A DNA stretch of 64,000 nucleotides from Porpolomopsis calyptriformis. Lineage: Eukaryota; Basidiomycota; Agaricomycetes; Agaricales; Hygrophoraceae. The notes under the pieces are model-generated. The model was not told where the DNA came from, ran no database searches, and saw only the letters and a program-made list of their open reading frames with translations. Each line of letters starts with the position of its first letter. Within the stretch, counting starts at the first letter, position 1. Shown piece by piece: positions 21,681-34,677 of the stretch. The stretch spans positions 496,001-560,000 of the forward strand of contig OX621168.1 of the NCBI GenBank assembly GCA_951640195.1, read 5' to 3'. The position numbers and the translations under genes were made by a program.

Positions 21681-23319
21681 TCACTGAAAGTCCCTCGCTT
21701 TGAATAGATAATGCCCGACCCCCCATCTACCCACAGAAGAGTCAGAAAGTTAAAGACATGATGATATAAAACGGAACATACTCTTGCCCCTCCTTGAAAT
21801 TGAACAACTCTGAACATGCCATAAAAAATACCCGAAACCTATAAAATGCCTTCCTTCCCTCCTCATCCTTCCCCTTTGCGTGAGCATCCAGCTCCAGCTC
21901 CCTCATGCCCGAATTGTGGTTGGCGTCCTGTTTGGCGAGCCAATGTTCAAGAGTACGGGAGTAATGAGTACCAGGTAGGTACCACGATCGGAGCAGGGTT
22001 AAGTCAGATTGGAAGTAGAGCTACGGTATCGCGTTAGTTGAGAGGAAGCGAGGTTCAGAAGACTCACGAGGAGATCGTGAGAGGGCATGGTTCCACCTAT
22101 AGATATTGAGAGGTGAATCAACTCATTCGTGGTAAATGAATGCTGAGGAAACAAACCAGAGAAGAAATTCTGTGCCATCCACCCGTCTCCCTCGAAATGA
22201 TATGGGGTTGTGCGATGGCAGAAGATCTGCACAAACAGAAGAGATTGATCCTCTTCGAGCATCGCATGAGCGCCGTCTGAGGGTTTCGATTTGGGGCGAA
22301 GCCAAGAGGACAGTTTACGGAGAAGGGTCTGGTAGTTCTTCATGTGCTCAAACATCTGCAGAATGTTTCAATATGAAAGTCACGAAGAGGGTCGTCCAAA
22401 CCTCTATTGACAATATTCTATCGAAGCTTTGTGACAACAGTGTGAGACAATAAGACGAGAGACGAAATGATCTTCCGCACTATTTCGAAATCGGAAAGTC
22501 GTAAGTATTGACATCAGCTGTAATAATCTGGGATTAAAATCAGTTACTCTTCATGCTGGGGTGCAGGGTAGGGTACCTCGAGGTTCGATAAGCCTTTAGC
22601 CTTTGCAGTTGCATCTATAAATTCCTTCTGGGTTGCCGAGTTGGACAACCCCGTGATGCGCGAGTTAGGGTATTTCTTCCGAAAATAAATAAATAAATAA
22701 CTGGTATGGTCCATCCTGAATCTAGATTGACTCACCGCCGCCAAATACAGTGACAGACTTCCCCAGCCTATATGCGACATGATTCAACTTGGAGTCGGTT
22801 ATGCGAAAATGGATTCAAACAATACCGCAGCCCAGATCCAGGATGTCAAGGCCGTCTTTTAACTGAGCTTTCTCGCAGTAACTTTCAAGCATGAGTATCT
22901 CGGCTTCCTCGAGGGTTTCCGTGCCGGTCGGATAGAGACACGAGGAGTATTTCGCGTAGGGTCCCAAGCAAGACAAAATAAACCTTGTGGATACCTGTGA
23001 ACAATAAGGGTGGTTATCGGAAAGGTAGCAAAGTGACTTACCTCGTAATGCTGTTCGTTTGCTTTTTGAGTAAGTTCAGCAATGGTTTCTCGTGATCGAA
23101 CAGCTTCTATCCATTGCATTTTGGCCGCATGATTCGCTTCCAGCGATCCGTGGTCTATTTCACGCAGCCTCTGCCGTACAAGTGAACGAATGGCGAGACG
23201 GAGGAGAAAGTCTGGTATTAGACCCTTGTTCGCGTCGTTAAGAAGAGAGAATGTTTGTATGTGAATGAATGCACCTTGTCTAGCAGGGCATATCCGACAT
23301 CTCGCAAAGCTTCCAGCAT
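21681..23319 (-). CDS. SAM-dependent methyltransferase, CFAS/coclaurine N-methyltransferase-like
   Basis: Reading across about seven introns gives [15 protein letters not shown], then [30 protein letters not shown], and the SAM-binding motif LDILDLGCG joined across an intron to [46 protein letters not shown] and [12 protein letters not shown] follow, then [15 protein letters not shown] and GTMPSHDLL joined to [20 protein letters not shown]. The C-terminus ends [16 protein letters not shown]. This is the eukaryotic branch related to cyclopropane-fatty-acid synthases and plant coclaurine N-methyltransferases; the substrate in fungi is unknown. One donor is notable: the tyrosine of SKYFDR is split so that unspliced RNA would read TAG there. 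It is divergent from MDM31 with about 93 bp between starts. Confidence 0.9.
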
Positions 23320-23412
23320 TTTGGTTGGTCGTACTGAACGTAGAGTTTTGTTGGCACGTGCGCTCGCGGGAGTACACTGCTCGATTTGGGGGCTAAGTTT
23401 TTCTGGTGCACC

Positions 23413-26040
23413 ATGAGTGCCTTACCCAGCCTCAGGACTCTGAAGAACGGAGTGACACGTCAGGGGAACCTGCTGCATTCTAAAAACTTTCGGCGCTGCG
23501 TGGATGCATCTGTTTTTGACCGATACAAAATCATCCGGACGTTTTTTCGGCAGCTTCATGCCACCTCCCAGCAGGATCCGCTCCAGCCGTTCTGTATTCC
23601 CATTCACGGAAGCGGCGTTCGGTTGGCTTTTGTAACCTCTTCCAGTTTACATTCTTGCCGCCGCCTCATACACACAGAGGAAAAAAGCCATGACGTTCCC
23701 GGTCATATGCAAGAAAATTCATCGCAAGCTAACCCGGAAACTCCTTCAAAAACCGGGACTGATGAGTCAAATCCTTCCCCAAACTCTCGTAATTTGGAAA
23801 ATTACCCGCGGTTTTTACGCCGATTGGCTGCTTCTTTACCCCATCTCCACCGACCTAGCCGCGATGACTTTCTCAAAATCTCTAGCGGCTTCTGGCAACG
23901 CGCCCTGATTCGCTTCAGATGGTTATCTATCAGATCTTTTCGAAAATTCAATGCAGACGACATCTCTGCCTTTGTTACATGGTTCCTCATGAGTCAAACG
24001 TTGTGGATACTTGTTGGGACGTAAGTGTACTTGACCATTCGAATCCGATTACCATTCTTACTTCGTGTTAAGGACTACATTTTTTTCCGTGATTTTTGCC
24101 ATCGCAAATAGCCTCCGTTTGCAAAGTGAGTATCCCAACTTGAGAAGCTATAGATTCGGTTGATGACTTATCGGCTGATATTAGAATACGTTGGTCGCGC
24201 AATAAGCAATTATCTGACCGCTGAAACGGGCATTACGATAATTTTTGACTCTGCGATAGTTCCCAAATGGAAGGACTCGTCGATATCTTTCAAGAACGTG
24301 TATATTTCTAGGACACCGTCCTCTTTGCCTTCCAATTCCGAGCCCACAAGAAACGTTGGACACATGGTGGCCGCCGGATACGACGTCGGCAATCACCCTG
24401 CGTACCATCAAATAGACGATGATTTGGATGATGATCAGGACAGCAGTGGTCCAAAGTTTGACAATAATTGGTCCATGTTCGACCTGAACGTTGATTCTAT
24501 TGACGTAACATTGTCGTTGCGAAGATGGTTAGATGGCAAAGGGCTAATCAGGGATGCGGTTGTTAAGGGTGTCCGTGGTGTGTTAGGTGGATATATCTGC
24601 TTCATAATCGTCCCTTTTTTGACTAACCGTTCGACCCCAGATCGGCGTTCGATACATTGGGACCCTTCCAACCAACTGGACCCTGCCACATTTCGCCACG
24701 CATCTCAACACGGTGACTTCGAGCTTGAATCCCTTAAACTCGAAGATGTCTTGATTACCGTTCACCAACCTGGCGACTTCCGGCCATATACTGCCTCCAT
24801 CTTTCGAGCGGATCTTCGCTGTTTCAGAAAGCAATGGATGTCCTATGACTTCTTGAGTGCAGAAAATGTTGTGGGACAGTTCGATAATTGTCTCTTCAGT
24901 CTTCACAAACCTCAGAGCATCAGTCGAACAACTGAGATGGATTTGAAGGACGGTGACTGGGCAAGGATGGTCGGTCTTGTGGCATCCTCATATTTCATTT
25001 TCAAAATTTGCTAACATAAATACTTGTTTATATACGCAGTCTCGCATTAGGATCGATGGTGTAAATATCGATCATCTCCAAGGCAACACATCGGATGGAG
25101 GACCCCTATCCTGGATAACATCTGGGAAAGTTGATGCTGTCCTTGACATCAAATTCCCGCGCGATCCACATCATGACTTGCCCTTCAACGCACTCCTTGA
25201 AGACATCGCAGGTGCTATTTCAACCTCCTTGTCTACCGCCAACAACCCACTCCTGGAGCGGATTCCAGGACAGCGTGGGTTAGTCAAACCCCCGCTGAGC
25301 GCGCCAGAACAAGTTGGCGTGGAGGACTTCGAGGAAGGCGATCCCCCGGTTGTCATCGATATCGATTTGAGGTTTCGAGATTTGAAGGCCGCCGTTCCGA
25401 TCTTTACCCCTGATTTATCATACGTGAATTACGCGCTTATTAGACCGATTGTCGCGTTCATGAAGTGCGTTCCATTTCTTTGTCACATGCCTCGTAGATG
25501 ATTTATTGATTGTATGCCAGCGCAAATCGGACGTTGGTCCCTGTACGCTGTCGCATCGTCAAGAAACTCAGCGATTTCGATGGATCATGGACTGTGAGTT
25601 CCCGCTTTATATTCACAAACGAATCAAGTACTGAATTCCCCTGGATGATTATAGTTATGGGAGAGTAAGTATTTTCTACTTCATTGGCATTATTTGCCTC
25701 ATGTATTTGTATAGCGGGGCTTCTGGACGAGATATCGGTCAAGGTGAAGCGAAATTTATCTCTGTTTCATATTTCCTGACTTGAGCCTTCTCAGACATAT
25801 GACGCCCTGGCCTACCACGTCACCCAATCAAACATGAACCGACGAATCAAAACTGTTGGTATCTGGAGTCTCCAGATGACGGCAAGCGCCGTCTTGTCCG
25901 CCCTGCGGAACGTTGTCGATCCTCTAGCGGCAAATTTCAAAGAGTCATATGCTAATAGGTTAAAAGAAGCCAGCTCGGGTATCAATGCACAGGCATTCGG
26001 CTTGTTGTATGATGCTGCTCAGATTGTCCCTGGACCTTGA
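23413..26040 (+). CDS. MDM31: Mitochondrial inner-membrane protein MDM31
   Basis: Mdm31 and its relative Mdm32 are inner-membrane proteins needed for mitochondrial shape and mtDNA maintenance. The N-terminus (MSALPSLRTLKNGVTRQGN) is basic and serine-rich, as for a matrix presequence. The conserved core has DDFLKISSGFWQRALIRFRW, the membrane segment ISAFVTWFLMSQTLWILVGT joined to TTFFSVIFAIANSLRLQ, then YLTAETGITIIFDSAIVPKW and WSMFDLNVDSIDVTLSLRRW. Later exons give FELESLKLEDVLITVHQPGD, PVVIDIDLRFRDLKAAVPIF and YALIRPIVAFM. The end is QAFGLLYDAAQIVPGP. Introns occur after FLMSQTLWILVGT, VRGVL, KDGDWARM and IVAFM, among others. The Asp-rich insert (DDDLDDDQD) before WSMFDLNV is typical. Confidence 0.9.
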
Positions 26041-26603
26041 ATCCCGAATTCCCTCTGGGAGGGGCGGAGTAAACAAAGTCGGCCAAATTCTGTTTACTTG
26101 ATGGAGATCAAAAGATCAAGCTTCTGGAGGGCTGACATCCGAGCCCTTTACCTTCTCGGTCTTGGGATAGACAGATTCCAACGCTTATGTTGGACGGAGA
26201 CAAAAGAGGATCATCATCCCATTTCCAAATTGGAGGGCATAAGAAGTTTCCTAATCAAATTTTGTCACCTGCAAGATCTGGTATATAAATGGGTTGGTCA
26301 TTCATGTTCGTATGGCTTTGTGCGCCATAAATTATACTCATACTCGGTGCTAGACAGAGGCCGTGGTAGCAGGTCGGCGAATTTACCAGTGTCAAGTGTA
26401 TACATAACGGGAAGGCCAAGATGCCAAAAGGTCAAGTCGATTATCCAACGGCAAAAGTGAGGACAAATTACAGTTGCTGCTATAGTGGTATATCGGTCTT
26501 CGCAACAGGAAAACATTTCTACTATTAATTAGGATTACATACAAGGGATGTAAGTCTTCCCTGCAAAGCGACCGTTGAACTGTCTGTTGCTCGGACCCGT
26601 CAT
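26041..26603. other. Convergent intergenic region, nothing recognised
   Basis: Between the stops of MDM31 and ELL. It contains a 120-codon open frame (26098-26460) without motif, sensible composition or plausible start context. I see no RNA gene or repeat. Confidence 0.4.
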
Positions 26604-29055
26604 TTACACCTGTTGATCCACCGAAACATTCCCTGACTTCAAAAACATCTGGCGGATAGATTCTAACTCGTCCCTGAGAGCCACGTGTGCTGTATTGAGG
26701 TTGGTCAATTCCTCTGCGTCCATGAGCTCCACATCGCCATCCGAATCGGTGATAGAGCCCACGCTCCCTGTTCTACTCTTGAGCAGGGCCTCGATCTTGC
26801 GCTTCTGTGCAACGACTTTTTGGAACGTCGTGATGTAGTCAAGATAAGACGCGTCATATCTCGCGCGCAACGTTGCATGGTCTGCTGTGAGCGGTATTGA
26901 TGGACGAGGGAGGAGATGAGATGTTGGGCGAGAGGTGGAAGAGGAGTTGTGTTTGGTGGCTTTGGGCGGATGAGCCTCATCCTCTGATGAAGTGTATATG
27001 GGAGATCTGCGGCGAGGCTTTAAACTGGCCTTTGTCTTTCCAGATCTCTCTGCTGGATCTGCTGGATAGTCAGGTCGATTATGTGAAGTGGAGGACGTCT
27101 TTGGGTGTGACGCTGTTGATGTACGTGGAGGGGGGGAAAGATCCTTCTTTGCTTTCGACCGGGAGGTTAGAGGGGGAGTGTCTCTCTTGGGTGGTCGTGC
27201 GAGGCGGGAGGGTGAAATATCTCTTGTCGTCTTTGGTCGTGGCGGTAAAGGCATTGTTGGTTTCTTGGGCAACGAAAGATCTCGCGGTGGTTGTTCGGGC
27301 TCTCTAGATAGTGAGGGTACACGCGCACCATTCTCCTGGATCTTGCGTTTCTTGTGTAACCCAGACTTTGAGCTATCATCATCAGGAGGGGGTTTTTTCC
27401 GCTTCGTGTTCGCAGAAAGTTGGTCGTCAGTGTCGTTGACTTGACCACGCTGTCTATCCCGCTCTACGTGTCCCGTTCGTTCTCTGTCCTGGTTTTTATC
27501 TCCCTCTAAATTTTTGGACCGGACCTCTTCTGACTCGGTATTTGGAGGTACCCCTTTTGTCTTTTTTATCCGTCCGACGGAACTCGGATGAGCTCCAGAA
27601 CTGAGAGTACTCTTGTGGTCCTGGTCCGATGGCGGATACATCGGAGGTGTCGATTTGGCGGACGGTGAAGGGGCGGATAGTTCTCTGTCCTTTGGTTGGA
27701 TCAGACCAACTGGGTTTTGCGGAGAAGATTTCGACGCTTTGAAGCCGGAACCAGGAAGTCTCCGGGTAGGTGGTGTATCTCCCTTCCCCTTGGAATTGTC
27801 GAGTTTCTTGCTCTTGGCAACACTGCCATTGGTAGCCCTGGGCAACGGTTTTACGCTTTCGTCCTTCATGAGAACCTCGGTCTTGAGGCCTTTCGTTTTG
27901 GCGATTTTCTCCTTTACCTCTGTAGACATCATTCCGCGCTTCGGAGGTACTTTCTTCGTTGTCTTGACTGAGTCGTTAGAGGGAGGTGTCGCGTTTGGAG
28001 TTGTTGGTCGATTGGTCGTAGTGCTTCGGTAGCGAACATGATTCCACACCGGATCGGTTTCTGGAATATTCAAGTCCTTGTACGCTAATCTAGCCAATCG
28101 AGCCATATTTGTTCTCTCAGTCTCAGTGAGCTTGGGCCATTCGTATGGTTGGACCTCGAGCCATGATCGTGTTTTCGGCCGCCACAGTTTGGCAGACTTT
28201 TCGGTACCCTTTTTCAACGGAGGGATTTGTTCTCCCACCTACAATATATGAGTAAAGAGAAAAGGCAGTCACGAGGAACAAAGGAAAATCACCTCTCCTA
28301 AGAGATTTAATAGTTTTTTCCGCACCGAAGGATCGCAGTCTGTGCCACCAACCAACCTTATAACCTCGTCAGCAGTACGGTGACTAAGGGCCAGACAGTG
28401 GATTAGCCTTTTCCGAACAGGGATCACGCCGTCTTTAGGTATGGGCGATGGAGGGGGAGGCTGTGGTTGGGTATGGGCGGAAGATGCGTTGTCGCCCCGC
28501 CGACGATCAGTTGGTTGAATGGGCTTTCTAAACATCGTCGGCGGTGCTTTTCGCTTCTTGCCATTGGTGGTGGATAGATCTGGAGGCGTGTCAAGGAGGA
28601 TAGCGGTGCGTTCTGTACGTTTCTTCTGAGCAACAAGCGTTCTATCTCGAACTTTGTCTTGTATTTTCTCTCCTAATTCACGTTCCACTGTGAATTTTCC
28701 GGTGACGCTGGCGTAGAGCTTCAGTGGTGCCATGGGTTTGGCAACAGATGAAGTGCGCAAGTAAAGTTCGTGTGGGGAACGCTCTTCGAGGGGTCGCATT
28801 TGAAAGAAAGTGTCGCCGATGTGTATGCCCTGAGGAAGGGTCAGGGATGTCTGCTCAGAGAGGGCGAGTGGAGTATCTTACCGGGTTTGTTCCAAACTCA
28901 AAGTCCATTGGAGGTTGGTTCGGAAAGGCCTCGAGAAGCTCGAGAGTTTCTTCGGACATGCGAACGATCATCGCTTGTTTAGGTTTTGAGTGGATGGTGT
29001 CCCCTGGGCGAGAGTACCCTTGCAATGAAAGAATTCCATTTCCAGGAAGCGGCAT
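26604..29055 (-). CDS. ELL: RNA polymerase II elongation factor ELL
   Basis: ELL raises the catalytic rate of RNA polymerase II and works with EAF. The start MPLPGNGILSLQGYSRPGD opens the N-terminal ELL domain, which continues over an intron near 28800-28890 into GIHIGDTFFQMRPL and LKLYASVTGKFTVERELG. PVRKRLIHCLALSHRTADEV matches the winged-helix part (PxRxRxIHLLAL), continuing across an intron (about 28239-28268) into RPKTRSWLEVQPYEWPKLTE. A long Ser/Pro/Lys-rich linker follows. The C-terminus has an occludin/ELL-type coiled coil (YLDYITTFQKVVAQKRKIEA, VALRDELESIRQMF). The next in-frame upstream start-like codon (29070) is TTG. It is divergent from BTA1. Confidence 0.85.
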
Positions 29056-29606
29056 GGTGATGCCTGTCAAGCCTCCAAAACACGGATGATGAAGCGAGAG
29101 CTATAGAACGTGGTGAGCAATGAGCTGGTTGGCTGAGTACGGCAAGACAAGGACGAGGATGGTGGTCTCTTTTGACTTGTGTCCGGCTGTTACCGGCTGT
29201 CCTTGACCAGCGATCCCGATTCAATCATGATAAAGCCACCAGGCATTGAATCAGAAAGGCACCGTTGACATTTATAGCGCATGTTCAATCCCCGAGTGCT
29301 TTTGGTACCTTTTTGATCATTTCACCACCCAACGGTCCGACATCATACACTCCATCTTTTGAAGAATGTGTCAATGGTACGCAATCTTGGTCGAATTTCG
29401 TAAATCTACACCCAATTTCAAGGTAAGCTTATCGTTTTGCCCCCCTGATTTCCGAGATTTTTGCACGTTCGTCTCAATGAGGGCTAAGGCTCGTGCGCAT
29501 GTCTGGTCGATCGCTTTCTGATTGGCTGCAACGTACCTAATGGAACGGCAAGCTTACAGTAAGTATATGAACCCATCATACGTTTTGCGATCCTCGGCAC
29601 CTCACC
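29056..29606. promoter_or_regulatory. Divergent promoter region ELL/BTA1
   Basis: About 550 bp between the two start codons. No coding frame with support was seen; pyrimidine-rich tracts occur near the BTA1 side (29590-29650). No specific regulatory site can be named. Confidence 0.4.
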
Positions 29607-32600
29607 ATGCTTGCCTTGTCTCTTTCACGTCTACCTATGCTTCATTTCTCTGGTATCGCAAGCATAATACCATTTAAAAGGTTTGTTGTATCTATTTAAT
29701 CTGCTCCCAGGCTTTAGATCACACATCGATAGACGCCCGGAGCTCTACTTAGCTCCTCTGTTTCGCTGGACCATTTTCATCGCTACATGCCTGCTCGTTA
29801 CCTTGACCGCCGTGCGGGTACTGCGCCCTCAGCTGAAATTTATATGGCACTGCTTCCTTCGCCCCATAGGTGGTGCCGACCAAAGAGCTCGGCTGGATAA
29901 GGTACGCTCCGGTATAATTAAATAATTCTGCATTCAACATACCTTTATCAGTTTTACGAAGGCCAGGCAGATGTGTACGATGTGACGCGGAGTCGTCTTT
30001 TGCGTGGTCGCCATACTATGCTTAGCCTATCCGCCGCTCACATCCGTGCTATTCGCGCATCCTCTTCGTCTAGGAGGTTGGTGTGGGTCGATATTGGTGG
30101 CGGAACAGGTTCGTACCCGTTTCTTCACCCAAACAATGATCACAGAACCATTCTCTAGGCCACAACATTGAATTGATGCACAAATATTTTCCCATCTCGT
30201 CATTCGACGCTGTATATCTTATAGATTTGTGCTTTTTTCTCCTTGTTCCGTCAGATTGTTCCCTCTTACAGACTTGCCTAGGTGTGAGCCTCTGTTAGAA
30301 GTGGCCCGGAAGCGATTCGCCAAAAGGGGATGGAACAATGTCCACATTCTCTGCCAGGACGCTTCCGAATTTTCCTTACCGGAATGGTCAAGTGGTAATG
30401 ATCCCAAGGGCAGCGTAGGATTTGTGACCCTGAGTTATTCTCTCTCTATGGTGCGCCCGTTAATTTGCGAACTTAATGACACACATCTCTATATTTCCTC
30501 TTACTTTCCAGATTCCGAGCTTTTACGCGTTGTTGGATCGCATAGACCACGTATTATCCCCAGAAGATGGTTTGCTTGGCGTTGTCGACTTTTATACTTC
30601 CGGCACACAGTCCTCTCTCCATGAAAAAGCCATTGGAGGCGCCAGCAAAGAATGTGGCTGGCTCAGCAGGTGGTTTTGGCAGATTTGGTTCGACTTTGAC
30701 TATATCTCGCTTTCCCCACATCGGCGCGATTATCTCGAGTATAAATTTGGAACGGTATTCTATATTTTGCCTCATTTGACCGAGTATTCCATAACACAAC
30801 TTTGTTGGACAGATCAAAAGTTACAACGGGCGCAATCGTTTCATCATGCCCTTTATTGTTAGAATGTGAGGCCCTCGCACGTACACGGAGCTGCCCCCTG
30901 ATAGCGTCCTAGTCCATATTATATTTGGCTTGGGCGATCTCGGTCATGCGACGTTTCTCGTTGTTTTCATGCATTTGAGGTTGAGAGCGGTAACATGATT
31001 GGCAACTGTTCACCCAAAACGCTCACGCCTACGAAAGAAAGAGACGTTATTCTCCCATTGGAAATTGGCCTGCCGGCGATCGACCTCACGGACAAGCCGA
31101 AACACACCGCTACCTTTATCGATGTCACTACTCCACTGAGCTCGTTTCATTACCAAATCAACAAGGTCAGCTTGTTCTTGATCTTATTGAGTTAGATTGA
31201 ACTTGGTGAAAAATTAGACATGGCGCCTGCCCTATTACGAGCAGCCTGTACACAAAGAGTTTAGAACGTTTATCTATTCGTTCACTTGGGTTCGATTCTT
31301 TCTGAAACTGTTATTCAGTTGAATGCTCAGGGATTGCGTGTAGGAAGATCCTGTCGAAGATCTGAAGTACCTCAACTTGGACGAAAACGATTCGGTTTTT
31401 GTCATCACGTCAGCCGGTGACAATGCTCTGCACTATGCGGTTGCGGCCAAGCCGAAAAGAGTGGGTAGTGCATTAAACATACTTTTTTTGATTTCTAATA
31501 TTTTTGTAACAAAGATTCATTGCGTAGACATGAATCCATGGTACGAACTGAGAACCCCATCACTTGTGATCGAGCTTACCGTTGGCCAGCCAGGGACATC
31601 TCTTGGAACTCAAGCTTGCCGCTATTCAAAGTTTGCCCTACGAGGAGTTCTTCGATATGTTTGGTAATGGACACCACCCCAACTTTCGTGCGATCCTGGA
31701 TTCTCAGATCTCTCCATTCATATCATCAAACGCATACCAATTCTGGCGTATACACCAGGATGCATTCTCTTCATCCTTTTATCTTTGGGGATACAGTGGT
31801 TGGGCTATTCGCGTAGCTCAGATTATTTTTTCGTTGGCAGGCGTATCGAAGGATGTGGAGGCCATGTGCCACGCGGACAATATCGCCGAACAAGAAAGGA
31901 TTTGGCGAGAGAAGTTGCGGCCCGTTCTGCTGAACCCTCTCGTTGTCGCGTTGTTGAAGAATCCGGTATTCTGTTGGAATGCATTGGGTGTTCCTCTCAA
32001 CCAAAGACGGATGCTCTTGAGGGAAGGATCTGCGTACGAGTTCCTCAGAGATACGTTGGATCCACTGGCCTCATCACATTCATTCAAAAATGGGGCTTAC
32101 TTCTATTTGCTTGTGGGTGCCCGGGCTCTGGTGGTATCTATGACCAGGTTGAATTGAGAGTCCATCTTGTTTCCAGACTATGCTCGGACATTACACCCAA
32201 GCTTCTTGTCCTGCGTACCTTACACGTGAAGGGTTCGAAGCTTTGAAGAGGAACGACGGAGAAGTCATGGGGGCTTTTCGTTTGCACACCGACTCGATCA
32301 TCAAGTACGTCACTATCATTGATGACCCGGACCAGAACTATATCTGACCCGTATTTGGTAGTGTGCTGCATGGACTAACCCAACAGTCACTCACGCAAGC
32401 AGTAATAATGGATCACCTTGATTGGTTTCCACCCGGCTCGATCGTCGTTGACGAGGAGATTGCCGAATTGAATAGGGTACTTGTCCCCGGCGGGATCATC
32501 CTTTGGCGGTCGGCGGCAAGGCAGCCGTGGTACAAACAAGTGTAGGTTACTGCCGATTGAGCGGCTGTCACATGCGGCGCATTGACGTTGATCTGTAGCT

Positions 32601-32769
32601 TTGAGCGGAAAGGCTTCACCGTCACCGCGCTGGCGGTCAGAAATGGTGGGAAGAAGGCACTTGATAGAGTGAACATGTAAGACTACTGGTTGACAGATTT
32701 ACACTATCGTCGTGACTGATCCTCCTCCTCGAAGGTATGCTTCATTTTGGCGGGCCGTCAAGGACTAAA
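29607..32769 (+). CDS. BTA1: Betaine lipid (DGTS) synthase BTA1
   Basis: BTA1 makes diacylglyceryl-trimethylhomoserine, a phosphorus-free lipid, using a BtaB-like methyltransferase half and a BtaA-like aminocarboxypropyl-transferase half. The start ATG at 29607 belongs to a short first exon (MLALSLSRLPMLHFS) joined to GFRSHIDRRPELYLAPLFRW and a membrane segment. The BtaB-like half has FYEGQADVYDVTRSRLLRGR, the SAM motif VWVDIGGGTG joined to HNIELM, and GLLGVVDFYTSG. The BtaA-like half has FIYSFTWEDPVEDLKYLNLD, VFVITSAGDNALHYAV and IHCVDMNPC. IRGP-like text is absent; instead LLREGSAYEFLRDTLDPLAS and MDHLDWFPPG follow. The order (BtaB-like then BtaA-like) is that of fungal Bta1. About ten introns. 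The last exon begins after AACAT and ends RAVKD. Confidence 0.93.
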
Positions 32770-32799
32770 GGGATTGGGTGGGGCCGAAGCGGCGGATTG

Positions 32800-33910
32800 T
32801 TATGGCCTAAGGTTTTCCTCTAGATACGTAGTAAATTTTGACATCATGCTCTCTTCACTCCAGTCCAGAGTTCCTTTTTCTATGGTACCAAGAGTGATGG
32901 CCTTCTTATGAACGGTTACGAATTGCCTCTTTAGACGCTGCAACTCTGACAGAGTGACGTTGCGTGAGGGGAGGATGATGCGACACTTGGAGGTTGAAGA
33001 CAATGACAGATTGGTTGGTCCCCCTAGGGATTGGGAAGCTGCTTGCTCGTTCATGATAGCAGAAACGACCGATGCGGCTGTCTGTTCGAGCGCGCGTAGG
33101 GCGTCCGTTGGAGGTTTAGCGACCTTGCCGAATTGTCAATTTTTTAGATTAATTAAAAACGACAAGAGAGCTCACGGCTTGGGTGCCTGTATTGGGAGGC
33201 TTGACTGTCCCTTTGGTGACGGCGTCCCATATTTGGGCGGCTGGGACATCCTCTTCGGTCCAGGGGATGGTAAAGAGGGGTGAGTCCCAGCGAACCATAG
33301 AAGAGGGTTCCTCGTATCTTGATATGAGATTGTCTAGTCTGGGTGGAGATTATCAAATTTCCCGGGCCCGATGGGAATGGGGATTAGACAGACGATTCAG
33401 ATGCATAGGCTTGGCTAGCTTCGCGGGCATTGTTCCACTCCTTGCATAATTCAGCTGTGGCCACGACATATACCTGTTCGAGTGGGATGGGAAAAGTATT
33501 CAGGGGTGCTACTATAGCAAACGCACGGTGCAGACACGGAGTTTAAGTTCTCTGGCAGCACAGTAGAGTTGATAGCGGAAACCCTTGATATAATTCGGAG
33601 CGTCAAGGATCAATATTGTGCTCGGGTTCATCTGACGCTGAACGGCGGCGAACAAGGCTGCTCGGGCAGGTTTTTCGGTAGAACTATCTGGAAGAAGGGG
33701 TATAACATCGTGTTGGACCAGGCGAGAAGAATGCGCACCATCGTAAATGCTGCGATCAAGGCGGAGGACGTCATCCGAGATAAGAGACACGGAGAAACGA
33801 GGACCAGAGTAGGCTGGATCACCAAGATGACGTTCCAAATAGACTTTGATTTGTTCAGCCCTTCTCGTCTTACCAGAACACGGGAAGCCAGATACGGTGA
33901 TGAGAGCCAT
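32800..33910 (-). CDS. KTI12: Elongator-associated P-loop protein KTI12
   Basis: KTI12 is an ATPase that regulates Elongator, needed for wobble-uridine modification in tRNA. The start MALITVSGFPCSGKTRRAEQ contains the P-loop GFPCSGKT. VSLISDDVLRLDRSIYDG, EKPARAALFAAVQRQMNPST and LILDAPNYIKGFRYQLYCAA are diagnostic, followed by PLNTFPIPL, YVVATAELCKEWNNAR (in a following exon) and RWDSPLFTIPW. The C-terminal helical part ends FTTYLEENLRP. The gene is cut by three or four introns. Its stop codon lies only about 30 bp from that of BTA1 on the opposite strand, so the 3' ends of the two transcripts probably overlap. Confidence 0.93.
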
Positions 33911-34677
33911 ATGGAAGGAAGCAAAAGAATATATATTTTTAAAGTTCTAAAGGATAACTGCCATAAGCAGCAAATGTGTTCCAAAAATTGCTGAAAGCCG
34001 AAGCTAACAGACGGGTTCGGATGTGTAATTTGCAATCAGCAAAAGACTGTGCCTCGGTAGAAACCTCACTGGCGACAGTACATGCCCGAGCACAAGAGAT
34101 GGGGAAAAGCGGGAACGTGATCGGTCTGCCTTTTATACGCTGGGAAATAGCGCACGGACCATGTGAATCCTCGTTTAGGGCAGGTCTTGGGATATCATAT
34201 GTCGCGCACCATTGCACCCGTGTTAGGGGTTAATAGGGTCTCAGCCAAAGACATCATGCACCCGGCTCACTCGAGAAACACGTAGTGACCATCTAGGGTT
34301 AGGCTGACAAACCCGCCAAGGCTGTGAAAGTTTCATCGATGACCACATGAATGCTGTTCTCGTGCGTATCGGAAGGTCGAGATGGTGAAATCATGGTGGA
34401 AAGAAATTTAGGGTGCGAAATTTCCCACGTGGTATAATATTTCTGAGCAACCAGCTCAAGCCGAAATCAACGTCGACCAATCCCCTCCCCCCTCTTCCGC
34501 CCCCTCGAATCACCTTATCTATTCTACGTGGCGCTCAGCGAGTCGCCTGTACCGTTGTTTACCTGCAGGATTCAGATCTCGCCGCAGGTGACCCTTCCAT
34601 TACTCTTTCTTATTCGCTTTCCTACCTCCCCGTCCTTCCTCGATTTCTCGTCGACAGACCTTCCCCACCGTGTGGAT
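33911..34677. promoter_or_regulatory. Divergent intergenic region KTI12/RhoGAP
   Basis: About 770 bp. No supported coding frame. The part 34460-34660 is rich in C and T with few purines, as expected for a fungal promoter or 5' leader of the RhoGAP gene. The open frames at 33939-34233 on both strands mirror each other and lack motifs. Confidence 0.4.

Noticed and set aside
26098..26460. A 120-codon plus-strand frame after MDM31
   Set aside because: No motif, no similarity recognised, and it lies in a convergent intergenic region.
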